Source of the DNA: Trichomonas tenax
Taxonomy: Eukaryota; Parabasalia; Trichomonadida; Trichomonadidae
DNA: 11,384 nt
Assembly: GCA_023091735.1 (NCBI GenBank)
Contig: JALKBU010001408.1
Span: forward strand, 1 to 11,384
Direction: 5' to 3'
The notes under the pieces were generated by a model, which had not been told where the DNA came from, did not search any database, and was given only the letters and a program-made list of their open reading frames with translations. Shown in pieces: positions 1 to 7,841 of the stretch. The position numbers and the translations under genes are program-made. Numbering within the stretch: the stretch's first letter is position 1; every line of letters begins with the position of its first letter.

Positions 1-175
1 CCAAAATGGAGCTATATCATCAATGTGGTATTCATGTCTACGACCCCACCTAAAAACTTCAATTTGGTTAATCTTTATCATCGATATTAAATCGATCTTT
101 AAAAATTCTGTAAGGAATTGTGTGTGCCGATGAATGCTTAGAGCAAATAATTAAAGTCTTAATATCATCAATTAT
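1..175 (-). pseudogene. possible decayed coding fragment, partial at left edge
   Basis: On the minus strand, 175-68 is open for 35 codons and contains the string KTLIICSKHSSAH, then stops with TAA at 70-68. A second minus frame is open across the same place and runs to the left edge through EVFRWGRRHEYHIDDIAPFW. Both stretches have a protein-like composition with few low-complexity residues, unlike the surrounding AT-rich DNA. This suggests one coding region with a frameshift near position 70. An ATG lies at 81-79 in the second frame, so that part could also be the start of a separate gene extending beyond the window. I do not recognise the family. A transposase, an ankyrin-type protein or a BspA-type protein are all possible, and none can be shown. 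Chance openness cannot be excluded over such short lengths. Confidence 0.3.
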
Positions 176-584
176 CTAGGTTCCAAATAGGAAATTTGTA
201 ATTTATCAATTAAAAAAAGAGCTCTGAGTATAATGGTTATGCTTTAATCGTATGGCATATCGATTTTTAAGAACATTGATTGTTTGATACCTGGAGAAAA
301 AAATAAAAACCGAATTTTCCGTGAATTTATCAAAATATTTTCATGGGTTATCATGCAATTACGATGCAAGTCATAACATCAGTTGATTTGCAGTGCAAAT
401 GCGAATAAATAACATAAAAAATCTCAGAAAATACAAAAATTGTACAAAAAATTGATTTTACAAATAATAACACACTGGACACAGGTCTCTTTCGCTTGTA
501 CATACATAACTGCTTTTTCAACATGAGTAGGCGCAGGAAAATGCAGGGTTAGAACACAAAAATGAGGAAGATCAATCGTTAAAA

Positions 585-736
585 GGGGGGTATAAATCAA
601 TATAAAGGGGATGTTTTTCGTAGATAAAACAGGGGAAATGGGAGAAAAACGGGGGTGATGATAAATAGGGTTTATCAAATTTTATCAGGTGGTAGTTTAA
701 GTATTGCAGGGTAATGAATGAATATTTGGGGGTTTT
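585..736 (+). repeat. cluster of plus-strand G-runs
   Basis: In an AT-rich setting this stretch carries many runs of three or more G on the plus strand and almost none on the minus strand. The densest part is 632-670, with runs of 4, 3, 5 and 3 G separated by 4, 8 and 12 bases. Two of those loops are longer than the usual limit for a stable G-quadruplex, so a quadruplex is possible but not well supported. No coding role is seen. Confidence 0.4.
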
Positions 737-747
737 CAAGTTCGCAA

Positions 748-783
748 TGCGCGCGATCTATAAATCGGCAAAATCCGCGCGCA
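748..783. repeat. CG-rich inverted repeat
   Basis: TGCGCGCG at 748-755 is matched by its exact complement CGCGCGCA at 776-783, with a 20-base spacer. It stands out because the surrounding kilobase has hardly any CG-rich DNA. It could form a small hairpin or be a protein-binding site. Its distance from any gene (about 900 bp past the end of the coiled-coil gene) gives no clue to a role. Confidence 0.45.
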
Positions 784-1681
784 GCAAAAAATACTCAATG
801 CGTACATCCATAATTTCTCGGAACTAAAACTTACAAAACCACAATTTATTCTGCAAAAAAATAATATATCACATATTTCGATGGGATTCGAAAATATTGA
901 ATTTCATATCACTGAAAGTCTATTGGCAAAGTACCACATGATAACTTGATAAAATATATTTTCTGACGATTAAATATTCATAATTTACTATCATAAAGCC
1001 CATGGAAATTCACAAATTTCTGATCTCTTTATGCAGCATTGTTCTTTAAAGAAAATATTATACTACCACGAATTTTCATTTCATTTAGAAACAATTATGC
1101 TAAATAAAAGAGCAAAGTCTCAATAATTATAGTCAACACACGTAATGAAATACTGCATGAAATGCTTGAACTACAAGACTAAGAAAATAAAATAAATATA
1201 AAAATGATTTTTACATTTTCACTATTACCACCGATTTTTATCCTCTGTTTCGGCACTCCTTCTATAATAGAGTGTGTTCTATTATTTCATTTGTATATAT
1301 AAAAATATGAACTTGGCGAGAAAGTTATTTTTTTATAAAACAATTTATTATTCCTAACACTTCGACATATAGATATCCGACCACTCAGTTTTTGTTGCCC
1401 TGGGATACGCTTTTCGGGATACGCCTGGATTTGACACTTTTCTGGATATGGGAGTGATAAGTTTTGGCATCCCCAATACTTTGGGAAAAAGTGGGATCTA
1501 TACTTCGACATTTTAAAATCTAGGAGTTAAAGACCAAAACCTATTCAATAAGAAGCTATACCCCAACAAAATCTATTGCTATCACAAAAGCTGTAATTAC
1601 ATAGTTATATTCCCGATATATGGAAAAATAATTCGTAAATAATCAAATAGTATCAGTAAAATTCGTAATACAAACAATTCT

Positions 1682-2815
1682 TTAGTTAGTAGATGCAAAT
1701 GAGTGCTGGCTCTTCGGCCTGTTGAGATTATACGCTGACGGTGGTCTTCTTCCAAGCGGTAATAGCAGATGCTGAGTTAAGAATTGCCTTGACTTCGCGG
1801 ACTGGATCGGAGGTATCTTCTGCTTTGGCTTATCAGTTTTCTGTGAGTTGAGATTTCCGATTGTTTTTTCGATAATTTGTATATTGTGGTTATGTTCCCT
1901 CTGCTTCTCTTCGAACGTTTTGTTTCTCTTTTGTAAGTAAATGTTTATCTTATTTTGGTTTTCATGTTGCATCTGTTGGAGCTGCTTCGTTCTAGCGTTT
2001 TTGAATGCTGTTCTTGCTGCTTCGAGTTCTTTCGCTTCCAGGTTTTGCGCTTCTGTATCAAAATTGTGTGCTTCTGCAAATCTATGCGAATTTATCAAAT
2101 GATTTGCTCGAGCTCTTAAATCGAGAAGTGCTGGACTCGGTTTAGAAACGTTCTGTGGCATTTTTTCTTCGGTTTCTTGTTCGAAGTTTTTGTATTTTTC
2201 TTGGTTCTGTTGATTCATTTCATTTACTTTCGCATCTGTCTCGTTTTTGAAGTTTGTGAGGTCATCATCGCGCTTTTGTTTAGCTTCATTAAGCAAGTCT
2301 TCTTGTGTCTTGATTTGGGCACCGATATCGTTGAGTTTCGCAGATTCTTTTGTGACTTTCTTTGTTTTTGTGCGGTACACTAACAAGGAATCATATAAAT
2401 CTTGGTATTTCTGAGCTTCTAATAGTTCACGTTTTTCAGATTTCTCTTTAATCATCTGCTTCACGATATTTATTGCCTTTTCGATTTCTTCTGGCTGAAT
2501 TTGGCTTATATCATCACCATTCGCAGCGTTCTCAACTTTCGTTTTGATTTCAGCTTGTTTTTCTTCGTTAGAAGGCTGCTTAATTGGTGGTAAGTTGTGT
2601 GTTTTCTTTTTGGCTTGCGATGACTTCGATATTTCATCAATATTCGCTAATACTTTCTGAATTAACTTTAATTTTTCAGTATTCCCCTCCTTAATTGTCT
2701 TCTCTTTCTCTTTTTCCAAGTCAGAGAGGATGGTTTCAACCTCCTCCTGCGAATAATCGGAAACTGGCTGCCCATCGATTAAAGACTGCGCAATGCTCTG
2801 ATGCTCTGACTCCAT
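1682..2815 (-). CDS. coiled-coil protein, 377 aa
   Basis: The ORF is intact and intron-free. The first ATG is at 2815. The open frame extends 12 codons further upstream only to a GTG, which is not a plausible eukaryotic start. There is no signal peptide and no membrane segment, so the product is probably cytosolic or cytoskeletal. The composition is rich in E, K, Q and N, with long predicted helices. Two related helical modules are visible, about residues 9-60 and 96-147, each starting with a G-x-x-(V/I)-S stretch followed by an EE(V/I)E helix. A long charged coil follows (about 165-330) containing the segment HRFAEAHNFDTEAQNLE. The tail, about 330-377, is basic and proline-containing. Trichomonads encode many coiled-coil-only proteins of this kind, and exact function is unknown. 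The stop codon reads TAAA, the tetranucleotide reported as the polyadenylation signal in Trichomonas. No clear TCA-Y-W initiator was found upstream. Confidence 0.85.
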   Translation of the reverse strand: MESEHQSIAQSLIDGQPVSDYSQEEVETILSDLEKEKEKTIKEGNTEKLKLIQKVLANIDEISKSSQAKKKTHNLPPIKQPSNEEKQAEIKTKVENAANGDDISQIQPEEIEKAINIVKQMIKEKSEKRELLEAQKYQDLYDSLLVYRTKTKKVTKESAKLNDIGAQIKTQEDLLNEAKQKRDDDLTNFKNETDAKVNEMNQQNQEKYKNFEQETEEKMPQNVSKPSPALLDLRARANHLINSHRFAEAHNFDTEAQNLEAKELEAARTAFKNARTKQLQQMQHENQNKINIYLQKRNKTFEEKQREHNHNIQIIEKTIGNLNSQKTDKPKQKIPPIQSAKSRQFLTQHLLLPLGRRPPSAYNLNRPKSQHSFASTN

Positions 2816-2832
2816 TTTTTGAACGTTATTTT

Positions 2833-2844
2833 TTTTCGCGAAAA
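2833..2844. promoter_or_regulatory. CG-centred palindrome upstream of coiled-coil gene
   Basis: TTTTCGCGAAAA is a perfect 12-bp palindrome lying 18-29 bases upstream of the ATG of the minus-strand coiled-coil gene. Its centre resembles E2F-type sites (TTTSGCGC-like) known from other eukaryotes. CG dinucleotides are scarce in the surrounding AT-rich DNA, which makes the match notable. The position fits a core-promoter or cell-cycle element, but this is inference only. Very short leaders are usual in trichomonads. Confidence 0.3.
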
Positions 2845-3440
2845 TATTCACAAACCTTTTTTTGTTTTGAGTTTATAATACAGACAATGTATAGAACAGA
2901 TTGATCACAGAAAATTTGGGTGTTTCCGATAGCATGACTGAAATTATACAAACTTTTCACTTTTTTAAATGTGTTTATGGATTATAACCCACTTCATTAT
3001 GTTAATGTCATCATTATCAAAATACTCTTTACTCGATTTACAGTCTTTTAATATCATCCATGATTTTTGCATTTTCATTTTGATATCTAAACCTATAATA
3101 TATCATTTTCTGAATAGAATTGCAATTAAAACTTCATATATAGTATAAGCATTATATATCAAGTGTTCAAATCAATAAAATATGATGTTTCATAATGATA
3201 CGCAATAACATATAGTTTTTACTTCTTGGATGAACATAAATTTAAGGGCCTTGAGATTTTTATGAATGATAGTGATATATTTGTTCTGATATAAAAAATG
3301 AGCACAAATATTGTTTGAAGCAAATGAGAAATTGTACATTTATTACATACACAAAAAACTATAATACAGTAAAGTTCTGTTATAACACGATCATTTTGAA
3401 GATTCAATTTCGAATTATATCAAAGGATAACAATCATCAA
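2845..3440. other. intergenic region between two minus-strand genes
   Basis: AT-rich spacer of about 600 bp between the 3' end of the EGF-like gene and the 5' end of the coiled-coil gene. Short ORFs here (for example minus-strand 3219-3407) lack coding-like composition. No TAAA signal was found in the first 80 bases after the EGF-like gene stop codon. No repeats or RNA genes were recognised. Confidence 0.5.
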
Positions 3441-4619
3441 TTAGCTAAAAAATGGAATTTCATCTTCCTTTTGAGTCTTCTGGAGTGCGAAGAATATCTC
3501 AACAAAGATCTTGAAAAGAACTCCAATAATAGCCATGACAATAATAATTGTAGCAGCAATTATGATTAAATTGAAGTTATTCTTGTACTCGTAGACAATG
3601 TCTTCTTTGCTCCACCTCAATGAATCGAAAGATATCATAAATTGCACTTTTCCAGGGCTTTGTTCAGGAATAGAGCACTGAGCACTTCCTGGCATCAATA
3701 TGAAACCAGACACAACGACATTTCCAAATTTACAATAAACATAATCTCCAGCGTAATGAATTTCCTTTGATGTGAATGTTACATTGACGTACTTTTTCTT
3801 TTTCGATATTACACGCATATCAACTATTCTTGGAACAATTGGATTGCAAATTTATCCATTTCCTTCCCATCCTTGCTTGCAAACGCAATTGCCTGGATAT
3901 TGACATTCTGCATAGCTTGAGCAGGAGTTGCACTTCCAGCATCCTTTCTCATCTTCGGGGTTTCCATATGGAAAACCGGAAACACAAACGCATTCTCCTG
4001 TAATGAAGAGTTCAGTATTGTTTCCTTGACAAACACGTGACCTTTTGGATGGATTCGATTTTATTGGTGTGTTTTGTTGATTTTCAAACTGATTATATGA
4101 AAAATCGATTGGATTTTTATCATTTTCGAAGTTATTAACGTCAAATTGTGGCGGTGTATCAGGCATTTCAGAATTACCGAGTTTTTCGGTTTGTTCTTGA
4201 TTTTCCATTTCGCTATTCAAATCTTTTTTTGCAATGCGCCTTTTGACTCGTTTGTATGTTTTCATTTTAGTTGAGGTATTGTTGATAAGCTTTTCGGTAT
4301 CTTGTTGTTGAATATTATTTTCAAATTTATTTATTTCCATTTCAGATAGTTTCATATCCTCTAAATCATCTACTTTAGGTTGTTCTTTGGATTCAGGTTC
4401 TTCCGAAAGTAAGAATTCTTTTGGAATTTCATCAAAATTTTGCGATGCTGATTCAATCGGAGCATCTTCAGCAGGAACAGTCCTTCCTTGGCCTGGTGAA
4501 ATGTTTCGGTGAATTGGCTCTTTGTCATTAATCATCAATAATAAAAACAAAATCATCGTTTTTAAATGGAAAAGAAAGGCAGCATTTTTCCTTCTGTGGT
4601 GTAGTCCCGCGACCTTCAT
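3441..4619 (-). pseudogene. EGF-like/IPT-like type I membrane protein with one in-frame stop
   Basis: A minus-strand frame of 392 codons opens with ATG at 4619 and is interrupted only by TAA at 3854-3852 (codon 256), then stays open in the same frame to TAA at 3441. Order of parts: a hydrophobic N-terminus (residues 22-30, preceded by an alternative ATG at 4556 that would give a shorter signal peptide); an acidic low-complexity linker (about 40-195); a cysteine-rich region (Cys 197, 210, 212, 227, 230, 233, 239, 245, 247, 258) with the EGF-type pattern C-x2-C-x5-C-x5-C-x-C; a beta-rich domain with paired cysteines (VYCKFGN, then CSIPEQSPGKV) that looks like IPT/TIG; a strong membrane helix (about 351-378); and a 14-residue tail. 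This is the layout of trichomonad surface proteins. The stop falls where this family often has Lys (GNG-K-IC), one base from AAA. It may be a recent pseudogene, a readthrough site, a sequencing error, or a gene yielding a truncated secreted product. Confidence 0.75.
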
Positions 4620-5008
4620 AACTTTTTATCTGATCAATATTTTTTCGATTTGAAAGTACTTTCATGAACTTATTGATATTTGTCTATCCAGTGGTGTAAG
4701 TGGCACAGTCTATATATCTATCAAATCATTGATTGCATTTCAAATCGTCCAAAATATACGATTTCCAGCATAAATGTATGCGCTACTATGCAGCATATGA
4801 TATTTTTATGTGTATTATTGATTCAAATACCTCTTATACGCTTAAAATTAAAAATGCAACTAATTCATTAATTGATTTGAGGGCGATTATACAGATGAAA
4901 GTTATTGAATTTGATGGGATTTGGATTTGCAGCTGTAATAATGTAAAATTTTAGAATCTTAGATTTGGCAATGAAAAAAAAAATTATGCGCTGAGACACC
5001 ATCTTTCC
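4620..5008. other. intergenic region with no clear gene
   Basis: About 390 bp between the EGF-like gene and a BspA-like fragment, presumably containing the EGF-like gene promoter. A minus-strand frame continuing past the BspA fragment stop stays open for 46 more codons (5008-4871), and a plus-strand frame is open over 4733-4954. Neither contains recognisable leucine-rich repeats or other motifs. A near-match to the trichomonad initiator (CCATT for TCATT) lies about 14 bases upstream of the alternative ATG at 4556, inside the gene's first codons. Confidence 0.4.
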
Positions 5009-5015
5009 TCAGCGC
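4988..5015. repeat. short inverted repeat at end of BspA fragment
   Basis: GCGCTGAG at 4988-4995 is exactly complementary to CTCAGCGC at 5008-5015 with a 12-base spacer. The right arm covers the last codons and the stop of the minus-strand BspA-like fragment. It could fold into a small hairpin in the transcript. It is GC-rich compared with the surroundings. No function can be assigned. Confidence 0.4.
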
Positions 5016-5278
5016 TGCATATTAGTGCATACATTATCTTCATGAACATTGACAATCGATGCAGGCAAATATAAATATGTTATTGGGCAACTAAATGCAT
5101 CATCCTCTATAGTTGTTATCATGTCGGAAAGATTTAATTTCGTAATCCAATTATAATACAAACAGTGATATGGTAATATTGTGCATGATTTGTCAATAAC
5201 AATTGATGTGAATTGTGCTAAATTATCTCGAACAGGAACTCTTCCATGACTGCCACAATATATTGTGGCAGTGCTCAA
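5009..5278 (-). pseudogene. BspA-like leucine-rich repeat protein, N-terminal fragment
   Basis: An 89-codon minus-strand open frame with no usable start: its first codon is TTG directly after an in-frame TAA, and the only internal ATGs fall late. The sequence contains ITKLNLSDMITTIEDDAF followed by CPITYLYLPASIVNV, which is the BspA-like repeat pattern (L-x-L, then I-x-x-x-AF, then L-x-LP-x-SI). The region before it (YCGSHGRVPVRDN, then SCTILPYHCLYYN) looks like an N-terminal cap. BspA-like proteins are a very large family of candidate surface adhesins in Trichomonas, usually several hundred residues long, so this is a fragment. It ends with TGA at 5011-5009. It is divergently oriented to the BspA pseudogene at 5517. 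Expression as a protein is unlikely. Confidence 0.7.
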
Positions 5279-5339
5279 TTACCCGCATAACAATATCTAA
5301 GGTTATTTAACCTTATAAAATTCAATATATATGTGTTCG

Positions 5340-5393
5340 ATTTAGAACGGGAACTATACCACCACTACCACAACATATAGGGTTGGAGCTCAA
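5340..5393 (-). repeat. diverged duplicate of a BspA-like 5' segment
   Basis: These 54 bases align without gaps to 5225-5278, the first 54 bases of the adjacent BspA-like fragment, with 39 identical positions counted by eye. Read on the minus strand in the matching frame it gives ICCGSGGIVPVLN against IYCGSHGRVPVRDN. The similarity fades at both ends. It is best explained as a decayed second copy of the same gene start, about 115 bp upstream of the first copy. Confidence 0.55.
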
Positions 5394-5516
5394 AGGTTCC
5401 TATAAAAATGCTCAAAGTTATATTTACAACATCAAATTATAGAGTTTTTCTTTTTGGGTGTCACTTTTTAAAATATTTTTTACAAAGTTCATAGAATAAT
5501 TTTACTAGATTCTTAA

Positions 5517-6448
5517 ATAGACTATGATAACAATACAAAAACATTTACAATAACTACGCAGAATGTGTGATTGGCACCACAGACAGAATATAACAAAATT
5601 GCTCTTCATGTTATTGTAAATAGACCAGTTAGAATTATAGAATCGAATGTATTCAGTACCTATGCTTTACTACAGACATTGGTACTTCCAGATTCGGTAG
5701 AAACATTTGGAAATAGTATTATTTCTTATACAAGTATTAAATCTTTACATATTCCTTTGGCTTTGAAATACATCGATCTAAGCGGCCCTTTTGATTGGGA
5801 TGACTACTTAGAAGAATTCACAATTGACCCAAATCATCAGTATCTAAGCGTAGTTGATGGTGTTCTATATTCAAAAGATATGAAAATTCTGTATTGCATT
5901 CCTTGCAACAAATCAACTCCTATATTTACAGTTCCCTATGGCGTAGAGCAAATATTCGGATCAGCAACAACCGGTATGAGGAGAATTAGTCACATAGTGT
6001 TGCCACAAACAATTCTCCAAGCCCCGTACTTTTTATGATAGTTTCAAACTCATAAATCCTATAGTCGAAGTTTACAGATACACAGACCAGCCAGATAGTT
6101 CATTCGAAGCCGATAATATTTTCGCAGGAACTCAATATTCAAGAGCTAATATAGTGTTTATCCATAAAGACTATTATCCAACCTACTACGAGCAGCAAAG
6201 ACTTGTTAAAATTTTCACAAGAAATAATCTACTCAAAGAAACAAACATTTAACGTGACTTATTTCGAGAATGTAACATCAATCGATTCTGTACAAGTTGG
6301 TCAAGGCATCAAGTATCTCCACAAAAGTTCATTTTGTCAAACTTGCGACATCACGTTTGTTTTTAACAATGAAGAAAAGACAATGCAAATATGTCAAAGT
6401 TATAATTTTCGAAGCTTCGTTTGGCTCATGATTATATTATTTATTTAA
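5517..6448 (+). pseudogene. BspA-like leucine-rich repeat protein, frameshifted
   Basis: BspA-like sequence can be followed through three plus frames. From 5517 the frame reads DYDNNTKTFTITTQNV, then TGA at 5568-5570, then continues in the same frame to 6038 with repeats such as LQTLVLPDSVETFG and IKSLHIPLALKYI and the between-repeat segment FTIDPNHQYLSVVDGVLYS. After the TGA at 6036-6038 the text resumes in the next frame (FYDSFKLINP...IVFIHKDYYP), a shift located at the run of five T at 6030-6034. A second shift near 6205-6220 moves to the third frame, which ends at 6448 with a hydrophobic tail (FVWLMIILFI). No start ATG or initiator was found. At least one nonsense mutation and two frameshifts make it a pseudogene, unless the indels are sequencing errors. 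An intact copy would be a surface leucine-rich protein with a C-terminal membrane anchor. Confidence 0.8.
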
Positions 6449-6845
6449 TTCTTTTTAAAAAATATATTCATGAATTCATTTATTTGCAGTTATCTATATA
6501 TTAAAATGATCAATAATTTCTGATTTACCCAGTTTTGCCATGTTTCGAACTCCCCAGTTTAATTTGAGAGAGATATTTTTATTGATAAAGGATTGGAAGA
6601 ATGTGTGTTTATCCATACAGATTCATCTAAAATAGATACTTCAATCGACGTGAGCAATATTGTTTATCTAATTATAAAAAGCAAGTTTTGATTAAAAATT
6701 TTTATTTCAAATGAAGTTTAATGCAAAATATGGCAAAACGGGGTATATTGAGAAATTAAAAATAGATGTAAAGAAGTTGGTATTTTTAAAAATAGCATTT
6801 TTATAATAATTCAGTCTCGATAAAGTTCGTAATCGCTCACATAAT
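6449..6845 (+). other. intergenic region, possible short coding remnant
   Basis: About 400 bp between the BspA pseudogene and the inverted-repeat element. A plus-strand frame at 6563-6691 is open for 42 codons with mixed composition (GLEECVFIHTDSSKID, then VSNIVYLII), preceded by an in-frame TAA and ending in TGA. It could be a small relic of another surface-family copy, but there is no start codon and no decisive motif. The rest is AT-rich with nothing recognisable. Confidence 0.25.
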
Positions 6846-6957
6846 TATTAAACTACATTTTTTAATCTAGGTACTCTACGGGCGTGTTCCTCACAATATT
6901 GAGGGAGTCCCCTTGAAAAAAATGAGGCATACTTTGATTAAAAAATGTAGTTTAATA
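6846..6957. mobile_element. 112-bp MITE-like element with perfect 22-bp inverted ends
   Basis: The bases at 6846-6867 are the exact reverse complement of 6936-6957. Each end carries TA at its outer edge and TTAA two bases further in. This fits either a TA target duplication (Tc1/mariner style) with 20-bp inverted repeats, or a TTAA duplication (piggyBac or Kolobok style) with about 16-bp repeats. The 68-bp interior is richer in G and C than the flanks and contains a small hairpin (CCTCA at 6889-6893, TGAGG at 6900-6904). There is no coding capacity. It sits 71 bases upstream of the NlpC/P60 ATG, so it forms part of that gene's upstream region. The alternative is a structured regulatory or terminator hairpin. 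Copy number elsewhere in the genome would decide. Confidence 0.65.
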
Positions 6958-6997
6958 GAAATGTTTAAGTATCGTGAGAATTTCAAAAGACGAAATC

Positions 6998-7002
6998 TCA
7001 TA
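6998..7002 (+). promoter_or_regulatory. candidate initiator (Inr) of the NlpC/P60 gene
   Basis: TCATA matches the Trichomonas initiator consensus TCA-pyrimidine-(T/A). Transcription would start at the A at 7000, giving a 29-base leader before the ATG at 7029, a normal length for trichomonads. The motif is short and would occur by chance often, so position is the main support. Confidence 0.4.
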
Positions 7003-7028
7003 CGACTCCAAAAAGTAACATAAGTTCG

Positions 7029-7841
7029 ATGGAGAATTCATCCAAAATCAAGAGCAAATTGGGAAGAATTATAACTCCCGTGGCTAACGTAGTTAGGGCG
7101 TATAAGACGCCATATCCAGAGGACCTAGAAAATTATGTTTACTTCTTATATTATGATTATTACCTTCATATCGTGACTTTCGAGAATGATTATGTTAAAG
7201 TTCGCATAGGAAAAGAGGAGTGCTGGGTCACAGCTGATTCTATTGAAGAATTAACTTTCGATGCAAAAATTACGAAAGAAACAGACATTTATACTCAACC
7301 AGATGAAAAATCAGAAGTAGCTGCAAGACTACCAGTTAATACAGAAGTCAAAATCATTGATTACAATGTTAATAAATTTTCGGAAATTTATTTTGATGGG
7401 AAAACAGGCTTTGTTTTAGCCAAGAACACCAATTTTAACTTCAAAACGTACATAGGAGCCAACGATGGAGAGATTGCTGCATTGCTAGCAAAATCACGAA
7501 AAGGATGCGGCTATGAATGGGCAATGTGCGGCCCAAAGACATACGACTGCTCAGGTTTGATGCAGTGGACGTATAATAGACTTGATATTTTCATCCCAAG
7601 ATGTAGTTTCCAACAAGCCGAAGCAGGCAAGATTTTAACTAACAAAGAAGATCTGTTGCCTGGAGATTTGATCACTTTCAAGACTAATCCTGAGAAGCCA
7701 GACAAAGTATCGCATGTTGCTATGTATACTGGTAATGGAAAGTTTGTTCATGCGTCATGCAAATATAATGATATAATCGAAATCGCACTTGCAACATATC
7801 CTTATGAAATAGCAACAATGAACAGATACTGGGAAAGTTAA
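7029..7841 (+). CDS. SH3b-NlpC/P60 peptidoglycan hydrolase
   Basis: Intact 270-codon ORF starting at ATG. Residues about 12-75 and 80-135 look like two bacterial SH3 domains (the second has TDIYTQPDEKSEVAARLP, then GKTGFVLA), expected to bind cell-wall peptide. Residues about 140-268 are the NlpC/P60 cysteine peptidase: GYEWAMCGPKTYDCSG gives the nucleophile Cys174, SHVAMYTG gives His229, and FVHAS gives the third residue His241, so the triad is complete. Family members cut the D-Glu to diamino acid bond of bacterial peptidoglycan stems. Trichomonas is known to carry such genes by transfer from bacteria and to use them against bacteria. The SH3b-bearing layout matches the group described there as NlpC_A. 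No signal peptide is evident at the N-terminus, so the export route is unclear. A TAAA 14 bases after the stop (7855-7858) could be the polyadenylation signal. The absence of introns and the surrounding genes place it in a eukaryotic genome. Confidence 0.93.
   Translation: MENSSKIKSKLGRIITPVANVVRAYKTPYPEDLENYVYFLYYDYYLHIVTFENDYVKVRIGKEECWVTADSIEELTFDAKITKETDIYTQPDEKSEVAARLPVNTEVKIIDYNVNKFSEIYFDGKTGFVLAKNTNFNFKTYIGANDGEIAALLAKSRKGCGYEWAMCGPKTYDCSGLMQWTYNRLDIFIPRCSFQQAEAGKILTNKEDLLPGDLITFKTNPEKPDKVSHVAMYTGNGKFVHASCKYNDIIEIALATYPYEIATMNRYWES

Larger units (their letters stand above)
191..1681. other. gene-poor AT-rich region
   Basis: About 1.5 kb with no convincing gene. The longest open stretches are minus-strand, about 84 codons at 424-678 (begins with TTG, low complexity) and 74 codons at 1287-1511 (ATG start, no recognisable domain). 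Neither has a coding-like composition. It contains a G-run cluster (585-736), a CG-rich inverted repeat (748-783), and a short direct repeat GGGATACGC at 1402-1410 and 1416-1424. It lies downstream of the minus-strand coiled-coil gene, so it may include its 3' flank. No promoter for a plus-strand gene was recognised. Confidence 0.6.

Noticed and set aside
1287..1511. 74-codon minus-strand ORF with ATG
   Set aside because: No domain and no downstream or upstream signals were seen. The repeated YPEK-like pieces come from the short direct repeat GGGATACGC.
2177..2383. Plus-strand ORF rich in F, L and I
   Set aside because: It is the complement of the lysine- and glutamate-rich coiled-coil gene, a typical shadow.
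2813..2851. Upstream start at 2851 for the coiled-coil gene
   Set aside because: The codon is GTG. In a eukaryote with ATG starts, the ATG at 2815 is the first usable one, so the 12-residue extension was dropped.
3824..4036. 70-codon minus-strand ORF overlapping the EGF-like gene
   Set aside because: It lies in another frame over the cysteine-rich region, and the longer frame carries the EGF cysteines and the membrane segment.
7511..7705. Minus-strand ORF inside the hydrolase
   Set aside because: Shadow of the NlpC/P60 catalytic domain, whose frame has the complete triad.
7029..7841. Window as bacterial DNA because of the peptidoglycan hydrolase
   Set aside because: There is no ribosome-binding site or operon structure, long AT-rich gene-less DNA surrounds the gene, and the neighbours are trichomonad-type surface and coiled-coil genes.
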